Source: Pascua guehoae
Lineage: Eukaryota > Basidiomycota > Tremellomycetes > Trichosporonales > Trichosporonaceae
Direction: 5' to 3'
Length of the DNA stretch: 64,000 nt
NCBI GenBank assembly: GCA_001600415.1
Contig: BCJX01000001.1
Location: 1,497,398 to 1,561,397, forward strand
Part shown: positions 10,944 to 20,697 of the stretch, in pieces
Layout: each line of letters starts with the position of its first letter
Numbering within the stretch: the first letter of the stretch is position 1
The notes under the pieces: generated by a model
Seen by the model: the letters and a program-made list of their open reading frames with translations, nothing else
What the model was told of the DNA's origin: nothing
Database searches by the model: none
Program-made: the position numbers and the translations under genes

Positions 10944-12153
10944 GGGTTCGGTGTGGTTGCGATATAAGAGACGTGGGTCGAGTCGGGCCCCTTTGCAAGC
11001 TGTAGAGTTGGGCAGAGAGAGTTGCGCGACGATGAGTGGATGTTGGGACAGGCTGCAGTTCACGGCAACAACTCCCACTTGGGTGATGCCGGCATGCGGG
11101 TCTTTGGTGAAACGTTGGCGCGTTCAGGCACAAACAAGCTCGTCCAGTTGACTCGATATGGGACCTCCAGGTTACGAAGAAGGCTCCATGCGATGCTTTA
11201 ATATCATGGGTTGTCCAGTATGCATATGGTCGCCTGCTCGTTCAGCCCCACCCCTCACGTTTTAGTATTTCCGGGCACTACTGTATTCTGTAATTCATTC
11301 AGCTGTGTTGGTTATCCGCCCCGCGTGGGCGGAGCACGAGTACGCGTCGCGCCGCGTTGACCAGGTTGACGGGGGGAACCCGGTGGACGGTCATGGTAGG
11401 CTGTCTGGGTGCGGTCGGGCGGTGAGACCGAGCGCTGACTTTGCTGGTCTTCTGAGCGGCGGAGCGGCTGGCTGACTTGGCGCTGCTGTTGCTGTTGCCG
11501 CGCCTCATAGGACCGACCAGGCATCGCTTGAGTGTCCGCCAGGTTGGGTTGGGGTCCCCCAAGGTCCAGCTTGGCTGTACGGTAGACAAAGTGCCCGCTG
11601 GGCTGGCGGGGAGGCGTGAGGGCCCAGGTTGGCCTTAGTCAAACTGTCGGGTGGGGTCTGTGGGGAGGCGTGAGGGACCAGGTGGGCCAAGAAACGCATT
11701 GGGGTTGCTTATCGGTGGCGCCTCGAGGGGCTGCCGGCGAGGGACGACGAAGCTCGAGGAAGGTGCGCCGCGACCGGGTGGTATGGCGAATTGGCATACC
11801 CAAAAGTGACGACGCGGCTTGGGCCATGTATGGTTGACCACCCTCTGCCGCGTGCGACGGCGGGGGATGGCTGCCTGCGATGCTTGAAATGCCGACCGCG
11901 TCTAGCATATCAGAGGTATCCACACATGCAAGGGCACTTACCGGATGGCTCATGATGGCCATGTGCGATTGCAGGCATCCTTCGCTTGAACGGGACCTCT
12001 GCAATGCCAACCCTTTTCTGGCCATTGGCCTCAACTTGGAAGATCGAGTAATGGTGCTGCATAAACTTGATTCCCAGGACTCAAGTCCCCCTGTGTAGTC
12101 AGCGATGGTGTCCGAAGAGTCGACATACGCATTGCCCTTCGGGTCTGCGCTGA
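10944..12153. other. Gene-poor stretch with a short direct repeat
   Basis: Open frames here are short and overlap on both strands without a recognisable product. Two copies of GGGGAGGCGTGAGGG followed by CCAGGT lie about 54 nt apart (near 11608 and 11662). It should include the promoter of the gene ending at 10257 (- strand) and the 3' UTR of the gene ending at 12154. Confidence 0.4.
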
Positions 12154-13393
12154 TTATAACACCTCCTGCCCGCTATTCTGATCAATCCAGGTCGGATCAG
12201 ACTTGGGCATGTAGAATGTCGTCTTGGTCTTATTGTGATCGCTGCCGAAGGTGAAGCCCAGAGAGTGCACCGAATGCGCGTCTCTAAGGTTCCAAGTTGT
12301 GAATGGAGAATTGGGAATGTCGATCACCTCAACCTTCTTCTCCCGTTCGAGTTTGGCCATGTGGCCCTCAATAGCCTGCAAGGCGGCGTATATGTAGTTT
12401 GACCCCCTGTTAAGTACGGCACAGGACCCTTGTGGGAGGCTGATCGCTTCACCTTTGACTCGAAAGTCGTGCAGGGGAATTGTCCAGTGAGGGTTGGATT
12501 CATCACGGCGTTTGACTGGGAACCAGTGCAGGTTCGCCGCGTTGTTGCCTTTGACGTGCCTCAGCGAATATCCTCTGGGCAGTGTGAGCATGGCACCACT
12601 TGCTGAACCCTCTGGCATACCCAATTTGCACCTCTCCTCCCATTCCCGGCTGCCCCCCGAGCCTTGGATCACGCTCAATGAAGAGAGAGAACGTTGTAGG
12701 CAACCCCAACGATTGGGCGACGAGGTACCAGAGGGGATACAGTTCATTCGGTGTTTTCGAGGGTCGAAACCATTTCAGCCCTAGAGCTAAAGTCCCCGCA
12801 AACGACCTCCGAGAAGCCGTCCTCAAAAGGGCCTGTACTGCTTGTCAGCTCGTGATGCATAGGTCAAGTGCGAGGTGGCGGGAACTCTTGGAAACGATGA
12901 CGTACGGAATGGCTCGTTGTTCACATTGACACCAGCAAGCCGAAGGTTTGCACAGCTGGCCATGCCAATTGTCATGCTCTCTTGACCGTTATGAATGATC
13001 TCCAAGGTGTCGTCGTTGTTGACGAACGTCGTCTCGTCGCTCTGTTGCAGGCCATTCGGCACTGCATTGGAGAAGTTGTCTTGGCATAACGAAGAGAACA
13101 AGATCATCCGAAAACCGCCCGCATTGACAAGGAGGTCGCATTTCTGACCTTCTTGAATTTCGAGTTTCGTGGTGATTCTATTCCCATCGCCGTCTATAGT
13201 GAGCCTGCAGCAAGCAACAGAGGACAGCTTACAAAACCTGCCTTTCTTTCCCCTTTCGGCGACGATGCTTCTTCACTGTTGGGGCAGGAGATTGTTGGGG
13301 CATCGGATTACCACCTCCGCCATGGAGGCGGTCCAGAGGGTATTGGAGTGGGGCATTCTGAATGGGATTGTGCGGCTGCGAGTTGAAGAACAT
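12154..13393 (-). CDS. Unrecognised multi-exon protein, internal structure unresolved
   Basis: The minus strand carries several linked coding segments. Exon 1 starts with the ATG at 13393 (MFFNSQPHNPIQNAPLQYP, then a basic patch KKHRRRKGKER) and splices at GTAAGC into a segment reading LTIDGDGNRITTKLEIQEGQ. That leads to GLQQSDETTFVNNDDTLEII and VNVNNEPF, where a GTACGT intron follows. A further segment ending at 12154 reads HWFPVKRRDESNPHWTIPL, SNYIYAALQAIEGHMAKLER and FTFGSDHNKTKTTFYMPKSD. The join between about 12840 and 12650 needs one more intron or contains a frame change; several options exist and none is clearly best. A TATATAAAG box at 13431-13438 (minus) lies just upstream of the ATG. 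No domain is recognised. Confidence 0.5.
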
Positions 13394-13917
13394 GATGGGT
13401 AGTTGCAGTCCATCCACTTACAACCGCCCCTATATAAAGCACTGTAGGAGTAACTCATCACGCCCAAATAACCCATCACATCCAAATATCTCATCACGTC
13501 CAAATAACTCATCACGCCCAAAGCAGGGGTGCCGGCAGAGGGAGATCATGCCGTGCAAGATGTGCATGGTGTACAACGCTGTGAAAGCCGTGCATGCCGC
13601 CTACCTCTGATTGACGGTGTACAGTTGAGTAGAGTCGTATTATTGAAGTTGCCTGGGGGTTGATGCGACATGCCACAGACCATGATATGGCTGCCCGGAC
13701 ACCAGGGGTAAATGTTTCATGCCAGGGGGTTGAATCATATGTCAGCGCGAGGCCTGCCGGCTGCCTCCACTCTCGACTCTACTGGAGGCACGTGATGCGT
13801 CATGTTGGCCACTCGCACTCGCTTCGATTCATCACGCTTCTTCACAACTCATCTTAGCTTACCTCCCCTTGTTGTCCCACTTTCATCTTTCATCATCTCA
13901 CTGCCGAGTACGTTGCA
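13394..13917. promoter_or_regulatory. Divergent intergenic region with a TATA box and 17-19 nt repeats
   Basis: It separates the unresolved gene (-) from the F-box gene (+). On the minus strand GCTTTATATA at 13431-13440 is a good TATA box for the leftward gene. A four-copy tandem repeat lies just behind it. Confidence 0.55.
13451..13522. repeat. Four-copy tandem repeat (about 18 nt, AACTCATCACGCCCAAAT type)
   Basis: Four imperfect units of the form A-A-C/T-C-A-T-C-A-C-G/A-C/T-C-C-A-A-A-T follow each other directly upstream of a TATA box. The position suggests upstream regulatory sites rather than random sequence. Confidence 0.8.
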
Positions 13918-15937
13918 ATGTCCTTTCAGTCATTGCCCCATGAGGTGAGTGTGTAGCCAAGCTCAAAATCATGAGCCGGCATTGACTCTCCCCAGCTTGT
14001 CGTGAGAATCATTGCCTTTGCAGCAATCTCGGATCTCCCATCGGTGGCAAAGGTATCCCAAACGAACCGACGGCTTTACAAGGTGGTAACATCGGTGCGT
14101 GATCCTCGATCTCCGACTGTGGGCTAACGTTGAAGAGCGACCAAGATGTGTGGCGGCAAATCCATTTGCTGCTGTATGACCCACCAGACCAGGCAGCTGC
14201 GTTTCTCACCCCCCGTACTGCTTACGACTGGAAGCAGGCGATCCTTGACCGGCATTTTGTGTTGCTGCATGTTCCGCGGCTTCGACTGCCGATTTCCTCA
14301 CGATCGAATAGGATCCCTTATCAGCACACTACATGGCACCCCGACTATGACTACATGGTCTACTTGGTGAGTGGCTTGTGGCATTGGGACGCAAAGCACC
14401 TAACACAGCCAGGACCGGCAGGTGGAAAGTGTGGTGAGGACGATCCTCAACCTATGCCTCGATTTGCCGGTTCGAGGCAGGCCGTCTCGCAACGCGGCTG
14501 TGCTTGAATCACTACTTCACCACCCGATCGTGGCGTGGATGATCGAAAACTGGATATACGCTCCCATGCGGCGCGACCTGAGCAAGATGAACAACATGTA
14601 TCATCTCCACGCGCTCGTCTGGCATCTCACTCGATTTCACCGCTTTCAAGGTCGGGATGTCATGTTTTATTGGGATGCGTGGAGCGGAGGATTCAACCCC
14701 AACGCTGGGTGCAATCCGCCGGACGCATGCCACACATGGTGGGGTGCTGTTAATGCAGCCGCATGCCCAGTAGGTCAATCCTCAGTACACTGAGCTAACC
14801 TCCAGTTCTTAGGCTACGTTGGGATTGTGCTACCCAACGCAACCACCTTTCTCAGTAACCCACGCTTCCAGAATATGGCCGCAAACGTCCAGAACCGGAT
14901 CTTATTGACATTGCAAAACGTGCATCGCAACAACCTGGTTCTCAACGCGGATGCGAAGCTGTTTGGGCTTGCAGGGGCAGGCGGCATCGACAGCATCCGC
15001 TCTTCGGGTCTCCACGGGCTCGATCCTCCACCTGGTGGCAAGGCTGCTTGGGATTGGGCCAACATTGCGGGCTCTTGGTATGCGGTGCTAACCAGCCGAG
15101 GGACCATGTCGCTTTCGGGTCAGAGACAGATGCCACCGGGCTGCCGGCTCGACCCACCGGACATCTTCAACATGGTTCCGGTTCCAAACGAGACAGCTCT
15201 CCTCGACGCGTATAAAACACAATCACTAGGACCCCTTTGGTCTCACCTACCACTACCTCGACCTGGCGCCGATATACCATTTCCACCTATTTATTTCTAC
15301 GGGACGAGCAAGCGTGCACCCACTAATATACTCCGTGCTGCTTCGAACGATAGCTCTGAAACGGACAACGGCGGTGGCAACGGTGGAGGGCACGCAGACA
15401 ATTCGCGCAGCGACTCGGATGGATATCGTCCCAAGGGCATCTACGGCATGGTCACCCTCACCAATGACTCGCCTCCTGAACTCCGTTGGGACTGTGTGAT
15501 CAGCGTACATGGAGATACGCAACTCTCAGTCTTTCAGGGTATACACGTCGGGGGTCGTGACGCCAAGATTGGTGTGTTTGGTGTGAGTTATAATCTTGCT
15601 GAGCTGGGAATGGGAGCTGACGCCTTTCCAGCTGATACAAGATCGTTATGCGGAAGACCAGCGACCTCCGCGACGTGAGCCGCCAGTTGTATCTCGCCCT
15701 GGTTTTGACAGCGACCTGGACGACACTAGTGACTGCGGCGATCAGGACAGCGGGAGAACCGCGAAGAAGAGGAAACGGGACGGAGGCAGAAATGGTAACG
15801 CGAAGCGCAGAAGGACGGGGGGCGGGTGCAGCGAGGACGATAGCGAGGGGGAAATCGAGGAGGATGTGGTTGACCAGACGTTCAACCTCAAGAACTACTG
15901 CCATGGGTCGGTGTGGTTCTTCAAAGCTCCAGAGTAG
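13918..15937 (+). CDS. F-box domain protein
   Basis: Six exons (13918-13944, 13996-14094, 14136-14366, 14413-14769, 14806-15582, 15632-15937), all joined in phase 0, give 598 residues. The N-terminus reads MSFQSLPHELVVRIIAFAAI followed by SDLPSVAKVSQTNRRLYK, a typical F-box (L-P-x-E-L/V...I...L..v..T.r.l). F-box proteins recruit substrates to SCF ubiquitin ligases through Skp1. The rest shows no recognised repeat; there is a conserved-looking middle (VAWMIENWIYAPMRR, HLTRFHRFQGRD) and a low-complexity C-terminus with a bipartite basic patch (TAKKRKRDGGRNGNAKRRR) that could be a nuclear signal, followed by an acidic run. The substrate is unknown. The first exon is only 27 nt. Confidence 0.78.
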
Positions 15938-16238
15938 GGGGGCATGTGTATGTTCTTGCAAATGTACAGCTATCTACCTGGTGTGCAACATGCGACAATA
16001 CGACAATGCTTAGCGTAGCGTGGGCAGCCAGCCAGCTACAGAGAGTTATACCAATGTAGAACGAATTGAACGAATGACGTGCGACACGTGTCTCCGGTCT
16101 TTGGGTGAATTAGTCAGGCACAAACGAGTGAGCGCTGAGCGTCATGGCCCGCACGTTGACCGAGCGTCGAGCAATACGCAGGCGTCATCATTCTGTTTCC
16201 CGACGCTTTCCTTGCCAGTGACAAGCAGTTCAAACCAC
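15938..16238. other. Intergenic spacer upstream of the GNAT gene
   Basis: The 301 nt between two co-oriented genes holds the F-box 3' UTR and the GNAT promoter. No specific motif was recognised. Confidence 0.4.
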
Positions 16239-16862
16239 ATGAGACGAGCACGTCCCACTACATATGCGGTACACCGAGCAACAGGGCCCATCGACACGCG
16301 CGCCCTCGACCTGTCCTTTGAGATTACGCAGGTTGCCGCACCGCCATACGACGGCCCTCGAGTGGTATCGACCCGGGACGTGACGCCGTACACGAAGCGC
16401 TACCCTTACGAGGCGGATGGGGATGCATCCCATGGGGAGATCAGTCACGGCGGGGACCGCGACGATGGCGACATCAAGACCGGGGACGTTGACGGCCGGG
16501 ACGACGCCGGACCATCAGCCCTCTTCACAGCCAACGACGACGAGACGGTGGTGGCCTTTGCAGCCTGCTCGACGTTCTGGAACGGGTACGCCTCGCTCGA
16601 CGACATTGCCGTCTCCCGCCCGCACCGTGGACAAGGGGCTGCGCGCACACTCCTCGACGCCGTGTGCGATTGGGCCCGCAAGCGTGGCCTGAAAGGCGTC
16701 CGCGCCGAGACGCAGCGCAACAATCTCGGCGCGTGCAGGATGTACGAGGCGTACGGGTTTGTCCTGGCGGGGTTTGATCGGATGCTGTACTCGGCCACTG
16801 AGCATCGGGACGAGGTCGCGTTGTTTTATTACCTCGAGTTCGGCCGAGGAGGGGTTACATGA
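16239..16862 (+). CDS. GNAT N-acetyltransferase resembling streptothricin acetyltransferase (Sat/Nat type)
   Basis: An intronless frame of 207 residues. The C-terminal half is a GNAT fold: VVAFAACSTFWNGYASLDDI, then the acetyl-CoA loop AVSRPHRGQGAARTLLDAV (R/Q-x-x-G-x-G/A), ETQRNNLGACRMYEAYGFVL and GFDRMLY, ending near VALFYYLEF. The run WNGY..L-DIAV, ETQ-NN-ACR-YE-GFVL-GFDRMLY and a terminal ALFYYL is the arrangement I know from bacterial streptothricin acetyltransferases. An acidic, Gly/Asp-rich insert (DGDASHGEISHGGDRDDGD) sits in the N-terminal third. The start at 16239 is the first ATG giving a plausible N-terminus; the frame is open to 16020. Lack of introns among intron-rich neighbours may reflect bacterial origin, but this is not proven. 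Confidence 0.72.
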   Translation: MRRARPTTYAVHRATGPIDTRALDLSFEITQVAAPPYDGPRVVSTRDVTPYTKRYPYEADGDASHGEISHGGDRDDGDIKTGDVDGRDDAGPSALFTANDDETVVAFAACSTFWNGYASLDDIAVSRPHRGQGAARTLLDAVCDWARKRGLKGVRAETQRNNLGACRMYEAYGFVLAGFDRMLYSATEHRDEVALFYYLEFGRGGVT

Positions 16863-17389
16863 GTTGCGGTCATGACGCGTTTGATGCACGGGGGGAGCGG
16901 TGTTGGTGGTCTCATATGCTCACTGGAGATTGTACAGAGGCATGAGCGTTGGAGACTACTGTAGCATGCTGCCATGGCGCCTTGTTCTGTTGATACTGGC
17001 TCTTGCTATGCATATCTTGGACACGGTTGGACCCCAGTCGACTCATGAACGATATCAAGAGTGGGCAGAAGCACGGCTTTGGCCGTCTGGTACTGGCGCA
17101 GGCAGGTCTGTGGGGCGCCACTTGTGGACATTGGGGAAATCAAATTGGACCCCGCTATTGCCCCCCCGGGCACCCACCCACTAAGCAAAGCACGGCCAGT
17201 TGAAGCGAGGCACACGACGCCCCCTTGGCTGTTTGCTTGCGCGCTTGCCCGAGTTCGACGGCCCGACGAGTGCCGGCGTCATCAAACCCCGCGCGCCATC
17301 CCCGACTGTAACACAACACACTTGCATCGCACCATCTCCCTGCATCGCATATCCTATCACCCTACCAACCCCCGCATCCCATCGGCGAC
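16863..17389. promoter_or_regulatory. Intergenic region upstream of the CreC-like gene
   Basis: The 527 nt between co-oriented genes ends in a CA/CT-rich leader (CATCTCCCTGCATCGCATATCC type). No distinct motif was recognised. Confidence 0.4.
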
Positions 17390-19990
17390 ATGGAGCTCTA
17401 CATCCCGCCGCCGATGCACTACCTGCCGCGGCCGATGCCCGTGCGGCCTCCAGTGCCCACGGTGCCGGTCGTGCCTACGCCGGACCTGCCAGACGTCCTG
17501 CACGCGCCCGAGGGCGCGTACCGGCTGGCGAAAGAATTGTTTCCCGACGTGGAGCGTCCGGGTCCGCTACCTGTCGATGTCGCTCCTGCGCGGCCGCCGA
17601 TGACGGCGGGCAACGCATTGATGGCTGGGCCTGCGTTTGTGCCGATGCCGACGCTGAGCAGTCCCAACATCTACGCGGTGAGCACGGGGGCGACGCTGGT
17701 GAATGGGCAGTGGCAGCCTGGGCACTCGTGCCGGCTCACGTTTGCCGACGTGTGGTATCCGTCCCGTATACCGGGCAAGGAGAGCAGTTTTGGCGCACTC
17801 GTCCGCCTCGGCCTGGGCAAGCGGACCAACACGTCGACCAACATCAAGGACGCGGCAAAGGACACCGAGCCCGAGCCCGTCAATGTCTACGAGGACGACT
17901 TTTCCGACTCTGCATCCGACCGCTCCGACATGGGGCCCGCACACACCCCCGCACCTGCGCACGAGCAACTCCAGCTCCCTGGTGCGGGAGGCGGCGCGCC
18001 ATCGGGGGGCAAAAAGGGCTTTGGCAAGAGCGACAAGAATAAGAAACAGGACAAGAGTCTGTCGTCGTCCCGTGGTGGCATCATCACGCGCGTGTCCCCA
18101 AACATCAACCTCGGTAGCATTATGGATGACAAGGGCAAGAATGGCGGCGAGCGCGTGCGCTGGGCGTTTTGGAACATGGGCCGCCTCTTTTGCTGGGCTG
18201 AAGAGGGCGGAAACGTCATGGAAAACCTGGCCACGGTCGTCTTTCAAACCCCTCCAACCGCCCATGCCATCTCGCATCTCACCGTCGGCCCAGAACGCCA
18301 GGACATTGTCGTCGGCCTCGAGACGGGCGACCTCGTCTATCTCGACTTTATCAACGATCGCACAGAGCGCTTCAATATAGGAGTGAGTACCGCGGGGCAA
18401 AGTGCCTGGGCAGCGCAGGCGCTGCATGGATATCCTCCGAGCGATATCTGCGCGTGCCAAGTGCGCAATCTATCTACTCCCCAAGATGTCCTGTCACAGT
18501 TTTGTCTCACAGGCATCTCTCCGTCGTCTCCCTTGCCCACCGCCACAGGTCCAGCTGCTCACACCCCAGGGCAAAATCATAAAGTCGGCCGTGACGGGTA
18601 TTCACTTTGACCCGCGCGGCGGCGACCGGTTCCTCGTCTCGTTTGCCGACAATTCCATGGCCCAGTACCACCTGTTCGCCGAGGACCCGACCGACGCAGC
18701 CCTGGCCGTCGTCACCAGCCTGCCGCGCCCGTGGACGACGCTCTTTGAGGCCGAGGAGGCTGCCGCGCGCGCCGACGAAGAGCGCGCCGCCGAAGCGCAG
18801 GCCGCAGCCAGAGAAGCAGGCGAGGGGCTCAGTCCCGCCTCGCCCAACGGCAACCCAGGCGCGCAGGCCGCGTCTGCAGAGGCTGCTAATGGTTCATCCA
18901 CCCCCGCACGCACACCGGGAGCGGCCACCCCAGCGCGCACACCGGGAGCGGCCACGCCCCTGCCCGGTGCGCCTGCGATACTCGGTATGACCGACCGCCC
19001 GCCCTTCCTCGACAAGCTGGTCGAGTGGAAAAACGACGAGTGGAAGGTGCCCGAAAGCGAGCGCGATAAGAAGGGCGAAAAGTATCCGTGGGCAGGCAAG
19101 AACCCGCTCCTGGTTGCGCAGCTCGGCTGCAAGTCGTCGATTACTTGTGAGTTGGGCTAGTCTACGGGTGGGAGCCAGAGGCCGGCGCTTGTGGGGAAAC
19201 TTGGCTTGTTTTTATTTTTCTGTTTCTAAAAAAACACCCTCAGCACACGAGTGCAACCGCTGACATCAGCCATGGCGTACTCGCCCGACGGACGATGGCT
19301 CGCAGTGACGACAAAGGATGGCCTGCTGCGCCTGCTGGACACGGAAGAGAACCGGTGAGTCGCTCCTGCCTGCCCCAGCTATGCGGGTCCGCGACTAACG
19401 CCCCCAGTGTGACAGACGTGTTTGAGAGCTACTTTGCCTCGCTAACGTGCTCGGCATGGTCGCCCGACTCGCGCTTTGTGGCCGTGGGCGGCCAAGACGA
19501 CCTGGTGACAATCTACTCTCCGCGCGAATCGCGCCTCGTCGCGCGGTGCCAGGGCCACACGGGCTTTGTGACCTGTATCGCGTTTGACCCGACGATGCGC
19601 TCCGAGGGCCGCGGATACCGCTTTGGGTCTGTGGGCGAAGACGGCAAACTCCTCCTGTGGGACTTTTCCGCCGCCGCACTGCGCAAACCCCGGCATCAGC
19701 ACCACCACCACTCGTCCATCAGCTACGGCGCTGGATCCACCGCCTCGCTCCCCCTCGGCCAGCTGGCCAACCTCGGCCCCGTCTACCACCCCCCACCACC
19801 AAAGTCCGAGGTGGCCATGCTCCAGCCCGTCCTCGCCCGCGTCGTCGAGGGAAACCTCATGACGAGCCTCCACTTTGGGCCCAAGACGATTGCCACCGTC
19901 AGTCGCGCGGGCAGCATCAAGGTCTGGACTAGGCCCCCGCGGCCCCCACGGGCAAAGCGGAGGAAGGATAAGGACAAGGCCGCAGAGTAG
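17390..19990 (+). CDS. creC: CreC/WDR20-family WD40 protein
   Basis: Four exons (17390-18382, 18549-19146, 19252-19354, 19408-19990) give 758 residues. CreC in Aspergillus is the WD40 partner of the deubiquitinase CreB in carbon catabolite repression; WDR20 is the animal counterpart. Visible blocks: RWAFWNMGRLFCWAEEGG, DIVVGLETGDLVYLDFINDR, AVTGIHFDPRGGDRFLVSFA, AMAYSPDGRWLAVTTKDGLL, LTCSAWSPDSRFVAVGGQDD, CQGHTGFVTCIAFDP, YRFGSVGEDGKLLLWDF and AGSIKVWTRP. The N-terminal 80 residues are Pro-rich. An Ala/Glu-rich insert with ARTPGAAT repeats (18732-18990) and a poly-His stretch interrupt the propeller. The acceptor before exon 3 is inferred as ACGAG at 19251, because the nearby CAG breaks the frame; this is the weakest join. 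The protein ends in a basic tail, RAKRRKDKDKAAE. Confidence 0.86.
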
Positions 19991-20697
19991 GGTTAGACGT
20001 ACGGGCCACCGGGGATGGGGACGGTAGTGGGTTGTACGCGGTATGGGCATGTGATTTCTTGAACCCTTTGGTCAGTCAGTTCGGCAAGACGTGGGGGTGC
20101 GTAGATATGCATTGGTAACTCCCCGGTCGGGCCAGACAGGCGACAGCAGCAGTGCAGCGAACGCTGGCCAAGAGGCAGTGCTGCTCGAGAGAAAGCGCAG
20201 GTCGAGCGGAACAAGCTCTCAGTTGGCAAGGCTACTCGAGATACCGAGGACCCCCGAGGGCCAGTGGGGACGAAGCGGTACAAGTACTGGAAACATCAGC
20301 ACTATCCATGCCACTTGACGCAAAGCAAAGTGTCACTCTGGCTAGAGAACGGGCCCCGCTCACGCCCCATATGGTTCTCGTGCTGCAGCAAACTTTGTCA
20401 TTCCATTTTCATCAATGCTTCGGCTGTGGTATCTGGGTATCTATACAAGTGGCAACAAGGCATGCTCCCCTACCCGGGGCGTCTGAGATGGCTCTCGCCA
20501 CGGACCAGTTCTCCACATCTGCCTGCTGCCTCTGACTATTATTCGTGGTGACGAGTCGGCCGCCTAGGAAATGGACACCTTGAGCGCAGCACTCTCGTCA
20601 CAGAAGAGCACATCAGTCAAGCCATGCTATTCCGTCCATTTCCGTCCCCCGGCGGCCTCCGTTCGCCCCACCGCGACACTCACGATGCTCGCAACGC
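19991..20697. other. Intergenic region between convergent genes
   Basis: The 707 nt separates the ends of creC (+) and the AP-2 alpha gene (-). Short open frames are present but none resembles a protein. I see no RNA gene. Confidence 0.5.
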
